A stretch of 64,000 nt of DNA from Candidatus Formimonas warabiya (GCF_002777255.1 NZ_CP017634.1:6150903-6214902); one strand, 5' to 3'; counted from the stretch's first letter, positions 49,455-59,148 are shown. Program-made: numbers and translations. Notes: a model not told the origin generated them from the sequence alone.

Positions 49455-49610
49455 AATTATATTTCATGGTGTGATCGGCGTCAACAACGATCCTGCCCGG
49501 CAACCACTTAAAAAATGCGCATCAATGAGCAAGATCACAAAACAATGATGTTTATTTACTTAAAAAGCATCTGGAGGCCCAAACCGGGGAAATCAGATGT
49601 TTTTTGCTAT

Positions 49611-49668
49611 TTGTTAAGTTCCGATGGGGAGAATATAATAAAATGTACTATTCAAGTACAAAAGTACA
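49611..49668 (+). promoter_or_regulatory. promoter and operator of the TetR/ABC exporter operon
   Basis: TTGTTA (49611-49616) and TATAAT (49634-49639) are spaced by 17 bp, a good sigma-A promoter. Just downstream is the palindrome TGTACT-N5-AGTACA (49644-49660) plus an extra AGTACA at 49663, a likely TetR operator overlapping the start of transcription. Confidence 0.75.
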
Positions 49669-49701
49669 AAAATTTGTGCAATATTGGAAAGGTTGAAGGA
49701 T

Positions 49702-50328
49702 ATGGCAACCCAAAGTCAGAGGAAACTGGAAAGATTGCTGGAAAAAGCGGAGGCGTTATTTTGGAAATATGGTTATAATGGCGTATCGGTCGACCAAATT
49801 GCCCATGAGGCCGGTATCAGCAAGATGACCGTCTATAAACACTTTCCGTCCAAGGAAGACCTTTTTATCGAGGTTTTGATGAAGTATTCCATGGTCCATA
49901 CAAATAAAATTATGGAAATAATTGGCCAAAATTATCACACCTTTGACAAAGTAGAATGTTTGTATACCTATATCTTGCAAATCTCAAGACAAACTCCGGC
50001 CATTCTTTCCAAAGATATTATGGAGCGGCCTAATGTACTGGCTAAGTTGATGCCCTTTAAGGAACAGAAGACACTGGAGATGTGGCGCTATATTTTAGAG
50101 GATGGGATCCGAAAAGGGGAAATCCGGCCTTTGGATGTGGAGTTTGTGTCAAACCTATTGCTGCACTTGCCCACCGCTTTTGCTGTGAAGAGAGATTATT
50201 ACATGGACGAAAGCAAGAGATTGAAAATGTTAAATAGTTTCTTCGATTTTCTCAAATACGGTTTACTAGGAAGTATCGAGAGTCCTCAACAGCTAAAGAA
50301 AGAGGAGGGGGCGGAAGATGAAAAATAA
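49702..50328 (+). CDS. TetR-family transcriptional regulator
   Basis: About 208 residues from ATG 49702 (AAGG just upstream). The helix-turn-helix is clear: ALFWKYGYNGVSVDQIAHEAGISKMTVYKHFPSKEDLFIEVL. The ligand domain is helical and unclassified. The gene overlaps the ABC ATPase gene by 11 bp, so regulator and exporter are one operon, and a palindrome at its promoter suggests autorepression relieved by an exported compound. Confidence 0.92.
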   Translation: MATQSQRKLERLLEKAEALFWKYGYNGVSVDQIAHEAGISKMTVYKHFPSKEDLFIEVLMKYSMVHTNKIMEIIGQNYHTFDKVECLYTYILQISRQTPAILSKDIMERPNVLAKLMPFKEQKTLEMWRYILEDGIRKGEIRPLDVEFVSNLLLHLPTAFAVKRDYYMDESKRLKMLNSFFDFLKYGLLGSIESPQQLKKEEGAEDEK

Positions 50329-51028
50329 TATTCTGATGCTGATCGAAAATTTGAGTAAAAACTATCAAATGGGGGAAGTTTCTGTGCAGGCCCTGGAAGG
50401 CGCCAGCTTCGAATTATATGACGGAGAATTTGTGGTGATCCTTGGCCCCAGCGGTTCCGGAAAGAGTACCCTTCTAAATATTCTGGGGGGCATGGATTTG
50501 CCCTCAGAGGGACGGGTTTTGGTCAAGGGTGAGGAGATTACGAAATACAATGATCAAAAACTAACCGCATACAGGCGGGATAAGGTAGGTTTCGTCTTTC
50601 AGTTTTATAACCTGATGGCAAATCTGACTGCCCGGGAAAACGTAGAGCTGGCCACTGAACTGTGTCAAGAGGCCTTGAATATCGATGAAATCATGGAGGC
50701 GGTAGGGCTCAGCGACCGGAAGGACCATTTCCCTTCTCAAATGAGTGGCGGTGAACAGCAGCGGGTGGCCATTGCCCGGGCGGTGGCAAAAAATCCCCTT
50801 CTGCTTCTCTGTGACGAACCGACAGGTGCCCTGGATTATCAGACGGGAATTATGATTTTGGCATTGCTCCGTAAAATCAACCAGACCTTTCATAAAACGG
50901 TGGTGATCATCACCCATAATATGGCCATTGGAGATATGGCGGACCGGGTGATTAAAATGAGAAGCGGCAGGATCGTCGAAATCAGAGAAAACCAAAATCC
51001 CATTCCTCCGGAAAGGATTGAGTGGTAA
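50318..51028 (+). CDS. ABC exporter ATP-binding protein (MacB/LolD type)
   Basis: A 236-residue ATPase with Walker A GPSGSGKSTLLN near 41, Q-loop FVFQFYNLMANLT near 88, signature MSGGEQQRVAIARA near 141 and Walker B LLLLCDEPTGALD near 163. It belongs to the MacB-type group that works with FtsX-fold permeases. It overlaps both the TetR gene and the permease gene (TAATG), so all are translationally coupled. Confidence 0.93.
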   Translation: MKNNILMLIENLSKNYQMGEVSVQALEGASFELYDGEFVVILGPSGSGKSTLLNILGGMDLPSEGRVLVKGEEITKYNDQKLTAYRRDKVGFVFQFYNLMANLTARENVELATELCQEALNIDEIMEAVGLSDRKDHFPSQMSGGEQQRVAIARAVAKNPLLLLCDEPTGALDYQTGIMILALLRKINQTFHKTVVIITHNMAIGDMADRVIKMRSGRIVEIRENQNPIPPERIEW

Positions 51029-53379
51029 TGAAGAAGCTGGATATTCGTCTGATCCGGACGATCAGGCAATCCAAAGGTCAGTTTATTTCCGTTGCGGTGA
51101 TCGTGGCCGTTGCTTTGTGCATTTATATGTTATTTAATATGTGCGCCGTTAACTTGAAGAATGCCATCAGTAATTATTACGACCTGACCAATTTTAATGA
51201 CATTCATGTACAGCTGGTGAAAATTCCCCAAGGAGCCATCGATGCGCTGAAAGGAATCGATGGCATCAAAGAGGTGCAGGGACGGGTCAGCATAGATGTG
51301 CCTCTCCGGGTAAAGAATGCGGATGAAAAGGTCAATATCCGCATCATTTCTCTGCCCAAGGATGAAGAAAAGATTAATAGGCTCTATTGGCTGGGCAGCC
51401 ATCGGGCCCAAATCGGCAATGACAATGTGGTTTTATTGGAGCAGTTTGCTAAAGCGAGAAATATTAAACCCGGCGACACGATTTCACCCTTTATTAACGG
51501 CCGGGTGCATCAATTGACTGTCTCCGGCATTGCCGCCAGTGCGGAATTTGTTTATTTAATGGAAAATGAACAGTCCCTTCTGCCTGCCCCGGAGAAATTT
51601 GGTGTGGCTTATGTAAGTGAGGAATTCGCCCAGTCGGTTTCCGGGTATCAGGGCAGCTATAATGAGCTGCTTATGACCGTGAATGATCCGGGTAAAATTG
51701 ACGATATTGTAGACAGCGTGGAAAAGAAGCTGGATAAATATGGTGTGAAAAGAATTATTAAAAGGGAAGATCAATTAAGTAATCAAATGTTGACCCAAGA
51801 AGTGGACGGTATAGAGAAGATGGCTAAAACCATTCCGGTCTTATTTCTCCTGGTTGCCGCCCTCATTATTTTTATCATGCTTTCCAGGATTGTGCAAAAC
51901 GACAGGATGGGGATCGGTGTTTTAAAAGCCCTCGGGTACGGCAACAGGAGCATTCTTTCCCACTATACCAAATATGCCCTGGCCATTGGCATCCTGGGGT
52001 CAATCGTAGGCATCGGGGGCGGCATCCTTCTTTCCGGACCGATGATCCAGGTCTATGCGCTGTATTTCAATATTCCGATCATGAAGAGTGAGATCTATTA
52101 TTTTTATATGGTAAACGCCTTTTTATTGACGGCCATTTTTTGCATGACGGCAGGAATTTTGGGTGCCCGGCCCGTGCTGCGGATCATGCCGGCGGATTCC
52201 ATGCGGCCGGAAGCGCCCAAATCGGGTAAACGCATTATGCTGGAAAAGATTGATATTATTTGGCGGCACCTTTCCTTCAGTTGGAAAATGGTGATTAGAA
52301 ATGCCCTGAGAACGAAAGGGAGGTTTGCCTTTTTAGTCCTGGGACTCGCTTTGTCTTATGCGATCAATACCGTACCTCTCTTTGAGGCAGAGGTTTTCCC
52401 GCAAATGTTTACCGTGCAATACGGGGAATATCAAAAAATGGACTATAATATTGAATTCAACCAGCCTCTGAATAAGAGAGTGATCAATGAGATCAGTCAC
52501 CTGATTCAGGCAAGTAAGGTCGAACCAAAATTAGAGTATCCTTTTGAATTAAAAAACGGATGGCGTAAGAAAACGGTCAGTATTATTGGGATACCCAGGA
52601 ATACTTCCTTTTATAAATTTGAAGATGAAAATAATCGGGAAGTGAAGCTTCCAGAAAAGGGATTCTTTATTGGGGAGGGCTTGGCGAAAACGCTTAAGGT
52701 CAACCGGGGGGATAAGATTACCATTAAAAATTTTGTGCCGGGGAAAGAGGATCTGGAACTAAAAGTAAGCGGTATCGTCAAGCAGTATCTGGGTGCTAAC
52801 GCTTATATGGACCTGGAGGCTATGGAAGAATTGTTGGTGGATAAAGAAATGATTACAGGCGTTTCCCTTGCCTCTCAGGATGATGTGAAAGAAAAGCTAA
52901 AGGATGTGAAAAATATTGGTTCGATCAATTCGCTCAACGATATGAAAAACGCATTCCTGGAGTATATGGATATGATGATTATCAGCACCAGGTTATATTT
53001 GCTGTTCGGAGGATTATTAGGTTTTGCCATCATCTATAATTCTACAGTGATCAGTATCTCTGAACGCAGTATGGAGTTTGCCTCCCTGCGGGTGATGGGT
53101 TTTGATAAAAAAGATGTTTACCGGCTGGTAAGCAAAGAAAATTTCCTGATGACAGGTTTTGCCCTGCTCTTGGGCGTTCCGCTCGGTATCGGCATGATTA
53201 AGGGTATTGTGAATTCCTTCAGTACAGACATGATGACCTTTCCCATGATGCTGACCCCTAAGACATTTATTTATGCCGCATTATCTACTTTTCTTTTTGT
53301 CATTATTGCCCAACTGGCTGCGCGGAAAAAGATTTACCGGCTAAACTTTATTGATGCCCTAAAAAGCCGTATTTCATAA
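51028..53379 (+). CDS. FtsX-like ABC permease, large
   Basis: About 783 residues. There is an N-terminal helix (GQFISVAVIVAVALCIYMLFNM), a large extracytoplasmic domain, three helices near 270-375, then a second half beginning with another helix near 430, a second extracytoplasmic domain, and three helices near the end (LLFGGLLGFAIIYNSTVISISER; LLLGVPLGIGMIKGI; IYAALSTFLFVIIAQLAA). This double FtsX layout is typical of Gram-positive MacB-like exporters that need no separate dimer. The substrate is unknown. Confidence 0.9.
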   Translation: MKKLDIRLIRTIRQSKGQFISVAVIVAVALCIYMLFNMCAVNLKNAISNYYDLTNFNDIHVQLVKIPQGAIDALKGIDGIKEVQGRVSIDVPLRVKNADEKVNIRIISLPKDEEKINRLYWLGSHRAQIGNDNVVLLEQFAKARNIKPGDTISPFINGRVHQLTVSGIAASAEFVYLMENEQSLLPAPEKFGVAYVSEEFAQSVSGYQGSYNELLMTVNDPGKIDDIVDSVEKKLDKYGVKRIIKREDQLSNQMLTQEVDGIEKMAKTIPVLFLLVAALIIFIMLSRIVQNDRMGIGVLKALGYGNRSILSHYTKYALAIGILGSIVGIGGGILLSGPMIQVYALYFNIPIMKSEIYYFYMVNAFLLTAIFCMTAGILGARPVLRIMPADSMRPEAPKSGKRIMLEKIDIIWRHLSFSWKMVIRNALRTKGRFAFLVLGLALSYAINTVPLFEAEVFPQMFTVQYGEYQKMDYNIEFNQPLNKRVINEISHLIQASKVEPKLEYPFELKNGWRKKTVSIIGIPRNTSFYKFEDENNREVKLPEKGFFIGEGLAKTLKVNRGDKITIKNFVPGKEDLELKVSGIVKQYLGANAYMDLEAMEELLVDKEMITGVSLASQDDVKEKLKDVKNIGSINSLNDMKNAFLEYMDMMIISTRLYLLFGGLLGFAIIYNSTVISISERSMEFASLRVMGFDKKDVYRLVSKENFLMTGFALLLGVPLGIGMIKGIVNSFSTDMMTFPMMLTPKTFIYAALSTFLFVIIAQLAARKKIYRLNFIDALKSRIS

Positions 53380-53392
53380 GGAGGAAAGTAAA

Positions 53393-54631
53393 ATGATCAT
53401 GAAAAAGAAAAAAAGAATGATTTGGATCGGAACTGCCATATTATTAGCGGTGGTGGGATATTACGGGGTGATGTCCGGTAGTCAAGCCGTAAAGGTAGAT
53501 ACAGGCACGGTGAGCAGCGGTGATATTGACGAATATGTGGCAGAAACGGCAGTGGTGCAGATGGCGGACCATACTTCGGTATATGCAGAGGAAGGAGGCC
53601 GCATCATAGAAGTTATGGCTGAGGTAGGCGATACCGTCAAAAAGGGAGAGGTGCTGGCCCGATTGGATGACAGGGAAGTGGACCTGCAAATACAGGCTTT
53701 GGAGGCCAAAAAACAATCGGCCGTAGCCCAGTATCAGGAAGCAAAAGAGCCGGCGGACCAAGAAGAGATTAATAAGTTGAAGGCACAGCTGCAGTCTGCG
53801 CAGGTTTCCTATAACGAGGCCAAAAGGGTTGCGGAGAATAATAAGGCTTTATACGAAAGCGGCGCCATCAGTTTGGATGCTTATCAGGATTCACTTACTC
53901 AGCTTGCTGCGGAGAAATCCGGCCTGGAAACAGCAAGGAGCGATTTGGCCGTGGCGCAAAAAGGCGCTTCCGCAAACGTGAGGGAGCAATATGAGGGGCA
54001 AATTGGGGAGATTGAGGCCCAGATCGGTCTATTACAAAAGCAAAGCAATGATTTAACGATTAAAGCACCCATGGATGGTGTCGTGATGGCAAAAGAAATT
54101 GAACCGGGCAGCTTCGTCCAGCCGGGCACCCTGCTCTTTGAGATGGGCGATCAAAAGGGCATTTTCCTGGAAAGTGATATTTTAGCCGATGAAATCGCCG
54201 ATGTGAAGCAAGGCGCAACAGTGTTCATGGAGAATGAAGATTTAGGCATCAAAGACGGCAAAGGCACGGTACGAAAAATCTATCCCAAAGCCTTTAGCAA
54301 AACGTCAGAGCTGGGTATTGAGCAAAAGAGGGTGAAGGTAGAAATTGCTTTTGCCAACAATATGGAAATTTTAAAGCCCGGATATGAATTAGATATTAAA
54401 ATCATCACGCAAAGCAAGAAAGATACCTTACTCATTGATGAGAATGCCGTTTTTGAATATCAAGGCAAAGATCACGTTTTTGCGATAGAAAATGGCAGAG
54501 CAAAGCTCAGGGCCATCGAAAAGGGCATCGAGAGCGATGAAAAAGTTGAAGTACTCAAAGGACTAAAAGAGGGGGAAAAAATTATTCTCTCTCCGGATGA
54601 AAAAATCGAAGATGGCACAAAAGTGAAATAA
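53393..54631 (+). CDS. MacA/HlyD-type membrane fusion (adaptor) protein
   Basis: A 412-residue adaptor with one N-terminal anchor (MIWIGTAILLAVVGYYGVM). A split lipoyl domain follows (VYAEEGGRIIEVMAEVGDTVKKGEVLARLDDREVDLQI; KAPMDGVVMAKEIEPGSFVQPG). An alpha-hairpin coiled coil spans about 105-210, followed by beta-barrel and membrane-proximal domains. AAGGAGG precedes the ATG. It works with the permeases on either side. In a Gram-positive cell it would link the exporter to the wall or bind substrate. Confidence 0.9.
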   Translation: MIMKKKKRMIWIGTAILLAVVGYYGVMSGSQAVKVDTGTVSSGDIDEYVAETAVVQMADHTSVYAEEGGRIIEVMAEVGDTVKKGEVLARLDDREVDLQIQALEAKKQSAVAQYQEAKEPADQEEINKLKAQLQSAQVSYNEAKRVAENNKALYESGAISLDAYQDSLTQLAAEKSGLETARSDLAVAQKGASANVREQYEGQIGEIEAQIGLLQKQSNDLTIKAPMDGVVMAKEIEPGSFVQPGTLLFEMGDQKGIFLESDILADEIADVKQGATVFMENEDLGIKDGKGTVRKIYPKAFSKTSELGIEQKRVKVEIAFANNMEILKPGYELDIKIITQSKKDTLLIDENAVFEYQGKDHVFAIENGRAKLRAIEKGIESDEKVEVLKGLKEGEKIILSPDEKIEDGTKVK

Positions 54632-55092
54632 TATTTTTGTTTGAAGGTATGGTTCCACGTGCTTACTTACAGACACCCAACGTCACCCTAGACCTTCGTG
54701 GAGCAGGAACGGACTCCCATTCGGCCTCCAGCGGGCACAGGTTAAATTTGCGACATCCGTGTCTCAGTTGCCGACCCACTGCGTCCTGCAGTGGGACCCG
54801 CTGTCGACCTCATGCTCATCTCGTTCTGCTTGCCGCTTGGATTAGTCGGAAAGGGGACACACCTGCTGAAGCTGTGGTCTGACTTAAGAGACAGGAATGT
54901 CCCCAATAATGGTTCCTTATGGATATCAGCAAGTAAGCTCAAAAATAGTAAGCCAGATGCTGACTTCTTGAAAAAGCGAAACCCTGAATCCCGAAAAAAG
55001 CCCGCTAGGGCTTTTTTATCATATTTCATTTTATTTATGTAAAAAATAAATCTGGTCCGGAAACAAAATGCTGACGCCAGGGAGTTGTTTAC
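54632..55092. other. gene-free spacer with hairpins and terminator
   Basis: About 460 bp. A perfect hairpin CCCACTGC-GTCCT-GCAGTGGG lies at 54775-54795. A tract from 54850 to 54900 has inverted GGGGAC / GTCCCC ends about 45 bp apart, recalling the G-rich dispersed repeats of this genome type. An intrinsic terminator AAAGCCC-GCTA-GGGCTTT with T-run lies at 54994-55017. No gene is supported, although the terminator precedes a second ABC module. Confidence 0.6.
54994..55017 (+). terminator. intrinsic terminator between the two ABC modules
   Basis: AAAAAAGCCC, loop GCTA, GGGCTTTTTT: a compact stem followed directly by a T-run, with A-run before, so it can act on both strands. It lies 75 bp before the ATPase gene at 55093, which then needs its own promoter or read-through. 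Confidence 0.9.
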
Positions 55093-55761
55093 ATGGGAAT
55101 TGACATTCAGGGAGTGTACAAAAGCTACAGGAACGGCGACCAGATCACAGAGGTATTGCAAGATGTGACACTGCAGGTTAAGGACGGGGAGTTTCTGGCT
55201 ATGATCGGTCCATCCGGGTCGGGTAAATCTACCTTGATGAATATTATCGGCTGCCTCGACCGGCCGACAAAGGGCAATTACTACCTGGCCGGTGAGGATA
55301 CGGGAAAATTAAACGACAGAAAACTGGCTGCCATCAGAAACCGGCACATTGGCTTTGTTTTTCAATCCTTTAACCTGCTGCCCCAATATACTGCGCTGGA
55401 AAATGTAGAACTGGCCGGACTTTACAGTAACGATTCTCCTAAAGCTGTACGGGAAAGGGCGAAACAGGCATTGATCGCACTAAGCATGGAAGACCGCATG
55501 AAATATAGGCCAAGCCAGTTATCCGGCGGTCAAAAACAGCGGGTTGCCATTGCCCGGGCGATCATCAATTCTCCTTCCATGATCCTGGCTGATGAGCCTA
55601 CGGGAAGTTTGGATTCCAAAACCGGCAGGGAAGTTCTGGATATCTTCCGGCAACTGAATCAGGAGGGAAAAACAATTATGATCGTGACCCATGATTTAGG
55701 GATCGCCCACGAAGCAAAGAGGATCGTTAATATTAACGACGGCGTGGTCAGGGAGGCATAA
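55093..55761 (+). CDS. ABC exporter ATP-binding protein (MacB/LolD type), second
   Basis: A 222-residue ATPase: Walker A GPSGSGKSTLMNIIG near 37, Q-loop FVFQSFNLLPQYTALENVELA near 85, signature LSGGQKQRVAIARAI near 138 and Walker B ILADEPTGSLD near 160. It is the usual partner of the MacB-type permease that starts 4 bp downstream. AGGGAG precedes the ATG. Confidence 0.93.
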   Translation: MGIDIQGVYKSYRNGDQITEVLQDVTLQVKDGEFLAMIGPSGSGKSTLMNIIGCLDRPTKGNYYLAGEDTGKLNDRKLAAIRNRHIGFVFQSFNLLPQYTALENVELAGLYSNDSPKAVRERAKQALIALSMEDRMKYRPSQLSGGQKQRVAIARAIINSPSMILADEPTGSLDSKTGREVLDIFRQLNQEGKTIMIVTHDLGIAHEAKRIVNINDGVVREA

Positions 55762-55764
55762 AAA

Positions 55765-56997
55765 ATGAGGGTGCGCGAGAGCTTCCGCAGTAGTTTTAAG
55801 TCTTTGTTTCATAACAAATTACGCAGTTTTTTAACCATGCTGGGCATTATTATCGGTATTTTTTCCGTCATCATGCTTACTTCCATCGGAGAAGGGATTA
55901 AGGCTCAAGTCACTTCACAGGTAGAGTCCTTGGGTGCCAACCTGTTATATGTCTTTCCGGGCAAAGTCGACATGGAAATGAAAACGGGGGAAAGCAAGCT
56001 GGGCGTTCGTCAAGGAAGTACCGGACAAGGGCAAAATACATTAACCTATGAGGATGTTCTGAGACTGAAGGGCAAAAAAGGAATTGCGGGAGTTACCTGC
56101 ATCTATCCCGGAGTGGACTGGCTTGATGACCTGAAGATATATGTTTCTACCACCGGTGTTGATGAAGATCACAGCAAGATTCATCAATTCCGTTTCCAAT
56201 TCGGCCGGTTTTTTACCAAGAGCGAACGGGAAAAAAAAGAGCGGGTAGCGGTGATCGGTGCGCAAGCGAATAAAGAACTGTTTCATGGGAAGAATTCTGT
56301 GGGCAAAACCTTTCAGCTCAATGGAAAGGATTATCAGGTCGTAGGGGTGCTGCGCTATGAAAAGCCGGAAAACATGGGACCCCAGGGAGAAGATTTAAAT
56401 GTAAAAATATATCTTCCCGTGACAGAAATGCTGGACCGATCTAAAGAGAAAAAGGTCAGCCAGATCACGGTCAAAGCGGTATCCGCCGAGGAAGTGGGCA
56501 GAGCCGAAAAAACAGTGAAAGACATCCTGTTACAGCACCACCGGGAGATCGAGTTCACGGTGTTGAGACAACAGGATATGCTGAATACCATTAATAATAT
56601 ATTAAGCATATTAACTGCCGGTCTGGGCGGGATTGCGGCGATCTCCCTGCTGGTGGGAGGCATCGGCATCATGAATATTATGCTGGTTTCCGTCACCGAG
56701 CGGACACGGGAAATCGGGGTGCGCAAAGCCATTGGCGCGAACAACCGGGACATTTTAGTCCAGTTTCTCATTGAGGCCGTATTTATCAGCATCATCGGCG
56801 GGCTGCTGGGTCTGGGGGCAGGAATTGGCGGAGCACGTCTGCTTCCCGCCGCCTTTCCCGCCATTCATACGGCGATCTCATTAAGCGCCGTTCTGATCGC
56901 CTTGCTTTTTGCTCTTTTGGTAGGGGTATTTTTTGGTGTTTATCCGGCCGGAAAAGCAGCCAAACTTGATCCCATCGAAGCGCTGCGCAGTGAGTGA
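55765..56997 (+). CDS. MacB-type ABC permease
   Basis: A 410-residue permease with the MacB plan: N-terminal helix (RSFLTMLGIIIGIFSVIMLTSIGEGI), a periplasmic-type core domain, then three helices (GLGGIAAISLLVGGIGIMNIMLVSVTERTREIGVRKAIGA; FLIEAVFISIIGGLLGLGAGI; LIALLFALLVGVFFGVYPAGKAAKLDPIEALRSE). The start follows the ATPase stop by 4 bp. With the adaptor at 53393 this gives a MacAB-like exporter. Confidence 0.93.
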   Translation: MRVRESFRSSFKSLFHNKLRSFLTMLGIIIGIFSVIMLTSIGEGIKAQVTSQVESLGANLLYVFPGKVDMEMKTGESKLGVRQGSTGQGQNTLTYEDVLRLKGKKGIAGVTCIYPGVDWLDDLKIYVSTTGVDEDHSKIHQFRFQFGRFFTKSEREKKERVAVIGAQANKELFHGKNSVGKTFQLNGKDYQVVGVLRYEKPENMGPQGEDLNVKIYLPVTEMLDRSKEKKVSQITVKAVSAEEVGRAEKTVKDILLQHHREIEFTVLRQQDMLNTINNILSILTAGLGGIAAISLLVGGIGIMNIMLVSVTERTREIGVRKAIGANNRDILVQFLIEAVFISIIGGLLGLGAGIGGARLLPAAFPAIHTAISLSAVLIALLFALLVGVFFGVYPAGKAAKLDPIEALRSE

Positions 56998-57060
56998 TTC
57001 AGTCTTTGGAAGGGAGACTCCATTGTACCTGGGGATCGGAAAATTTAAAAAAACTGAATA

Positions 57061-57088
57061 TTGACACATTGTAAAAATTTGATAAAAT
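57061..57088 (+). promoter_or_regulatory. sigma-A promoter of the APC permease gene
   Basis: A perfect TTGACA (57061-57066) and TAAAAT (57083-57088) are separated by 16 bp. Transcription would start near 57096, leaving a leader of about 340 nt before the permease start, unusually long and rich in hairpins. Confidence 0.75.
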
Positions 57089-57095
57089 GATACTA

Positions 57096-57313
57096 GACGC
57101 AGCCAATTATTGCCATTGCTTAAATTTATAGCTATGGAGCGTGACGGCGCGTTCCAATTACGGAAGCGATGCAGCTTTCCGAGATACGGTATACCGTGCT
57201 TGGAAAGCTGTTGCTTTTTCGCTCTGATCCTTTTCTTTGCGCAAGTAATCCTTCAAAGCACGGGGCAGATATTTCCCTAATCTCTGCTACCGTATTTGAA
57301 GGGTTTTCTTTTT
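57096..57313 (+). promoter_or_regulatory. structured leader with two hairpins, candidate riboswitch or attenuator
   Basis: Hairpin 1 has arms CAGCTTTCC (57172-57180) and GGAAAGCTG (57202-57210) around the inner palindrome ACGGTATACCGT, and is followed by TTGCTTTTTC. Hairpin 2 pairs CCTTCAAA-ACGG-GCAGA (from 57250) with TCTGCT-ACCGT-TTTGAAGG (to 57303) and is followed by TTTTCTTTTT, so it is a convincing terminator inside the leader. The upstream part (57096-57170) could be the ligand-sensing domain. I do not recognise a known class. Confidence 0.55.
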
Positions 57314-57433
57314 GGCGCTTAGCTGGCTACCTTACTAAGAAAAGGCGAAAGGAGGGAAGGAGAAGAGAGGTTTTCTGATGACACAGGGAAACGGAAAGAA
57401 CAAAAAGCACTAAAAAGGGAGGAGAGCAAACAA

Positions 57434-58966
57434 ATGGCAGAAGATTTAAGCAAAACACACGTAAGCCAAAAGCAAAAAGATGCGGAGCACTTAGCTCAAT
57501 TTGGCTACAAACAAGAACTGTTGCGAGAAATGGGTGGGTTCTCAAATTTCGCCATATCCTTTTCCATTATTTCCATTTTAACAGGCCTTATTTCTATGTT
57601 CGGATATGGGATCAGTCTGGTAGGGGGAGCTGCTTACTGGACTTGGGTTGTGGTGGCCTTTTTCCAGCTTTTCAATGCCATGGCCATGGGTGAAATTGCC
57701 TCTAGTTTTCCTTTAGCAGGGGGTATTTACCAGTGGGCCCGCCATTTGGGCAATGCCCATTGGGGCTGGTGGGTCGGTTGGATTAACCTGATGGCCTGGT
57801 GGGCAGTTACGGTGGCGATTGATTTTTCCCTGGGCACATTACTGGCAGGTTCCGGCTGGTTTGGATTGCAGATGACCACGCCAACCATTGTGACGATTAC
57901 TTTGATTATTATGACGATCCATATGGTGATGAATATCTTTGGCATTAAGCTGGTGGCCTGGTTTAATGATTTTAGTGTCTGGGTGCATATGATCGGTACG
58001 ATTATGTTACTCACATTGCTTCTTTGGTGGGGGAAGGCCCATCCTTTCAGCTATATTTTAAGCACGACCACCCCCACTGGGGACATCGGCGGTTTAGCAA
58101 GTCCCGGCTTTTGGGTTGCTTTTCTGCCTGCTATTCTCATGTCAGCCTGGACTTTAACAGCATTTGACGCTTCGGCCGACGTGAGTGAAGAAACAGAGGA
58201 CCCCCAGCATCATGTGCCCTGGGGCATGGTGATTGCCGTTGTCGCCTCTTTTATTTTCGGTTCCTTTGTCTTATTCGGATTAATCCTGGCGTTGCCGGAA
58301 ATGGATCAGATTCCTAAGATTATGGAAACCACATCCTTGGCCACCTATATTATTCAAAAGGTAATGGGATCCACCTGGGGCTTGATCATGCTGGCCATTA
58401 TCGCCCTGGCCCAGTTTGCCTGCGGTCTTTCCAGCATGACCGTTTATCAGAGGGTTATTTTTTCCTTGGCCCGGGACGGTAACCTGCCTTTTTCATCCAG
58501 GCTGAAGGCTGTGAATAAAAACGGCGCCCCTTATATGGCAACGATCGTGGGCACTATTTGTATGGCCGTGTTGACCATATGGGCCTCCGTCTTGTCCACG
58601 GTAACCTCCATTGCCACTTTGGGCTTCTATTTTGGCTATTTTATCGTCATTATTATCGCTGTGCGGGCCAAGCTAAAAGGGAAGTGGACGGAGTTGGGTC
58701 CCTGGAACCTGGGTAAACATGGAATTTGGATTGCCGTCGTCGCGATTCTGTGGAATCTGTATATCAGTATTGCCGTGGTCTTGCCGCCAAACTTTATTAC
58801 ATTCAAAATATTTGCCGGGATTATGGTGGCCTTAACGATTTACTATTTTACTTATATGCGGGGGAAATTACAGTTGCAGCATGAACTGCTTTCTGCGGAT
58901 GAATTAGAAAAACTGGAGCGTGCCGCTAAGTTGGCCGCCGGCAAAACCAGAGGACCAAGCGCTTAA
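57434..58966 (+). CDS. APC-superfamily amino acid/amine permease
   Basis: A 510-residue transporter with about 12 helices. The N-terminal GFSNFAISFSIISILTGLISMFGYGISLVGGAAYWTW and MGEIASSFPLAGGIYQWARHLG are typical of the amino acid/choline transporter branch (GABA permease-like). TAFDASADVSEETEDP near 245 matches the conserved cytosolic-loop motif of that branch. GGAGAG precedes the ATG. Transcription is probably controlled by the structured leader. The substrate may be an amino acid, amine or GABA-like compound, the last being attractive given the 4-hydroxybutyrate pathway nearby, but unproven. Confidence 0.88.
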   Translation: MAEDLSKTHVSQKQKDAEHLAQFGYKQELLREMGGFSNFAISFSIISILTGLISMFGYGISLVGGAAYWTWVVVAFFQLFNAMAMGEIASSFPLAGGIYQWARHLGNAHWGWWVGWINLMAWWAVTVAIDFSLGTLLAGSGWFGLQMTTPTIVTITLIIMTIHMVMNIFGIKLVAWFNDFSVWVHMIGTIMLLTLLLWWGKAHPFSYILSTTTPTGDIGGLASPGFWVAFLPAILMSAWTLTAFDASADVSEETEDPQHHVPWGMVIAVVASFIFGSFVLFGLILALPEMDQIPKIMETTSLATYIIQKVMGSTWGLIMLAIIALAQFACGLSSMTVYQRVIFSLARDGNLPFSSRLKAVNKNGAPYMATIVGTICMAVLTIWASVLSTVTSIATLGFYFGYFIVIIIAVRAKLKGKWTELGPWNLGKHGIWIAVVAILWNLYISIAVVLPPNFITFKIFAGIMVALTIYYFTYMRGKLQLQHELLSADELEKLERAAKLAAGKTRGPSA

Positions 58967-58982
58967 GTTATCTCCTATCAGA

Positions 58983-59021
58983 GGGAGTGCCCATAAATAC
59001 TTTGGGCCACTCCCTTTTTTT
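58983..59021 (+). terminator. intrinsic terminator of the permease gene
   Basis: GGGAGTG-CCC pairs with GGG-CCACTCCC with a one-base bulge, followed by a run of T, 17 bp after the stop codon. Confidence 0.85.
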
Positions 59022-59148
59022 ACTTTTGGGAAATACCTTTATTCTCTTATCATTACATGCACTGTTTTGGGGTTAGATGCAATTGCTATTTAAAAACAAG
59101 AAAGTGCAAAAAAAAGAAATTGGAGGACCCGATAAAAATATCATCCTA

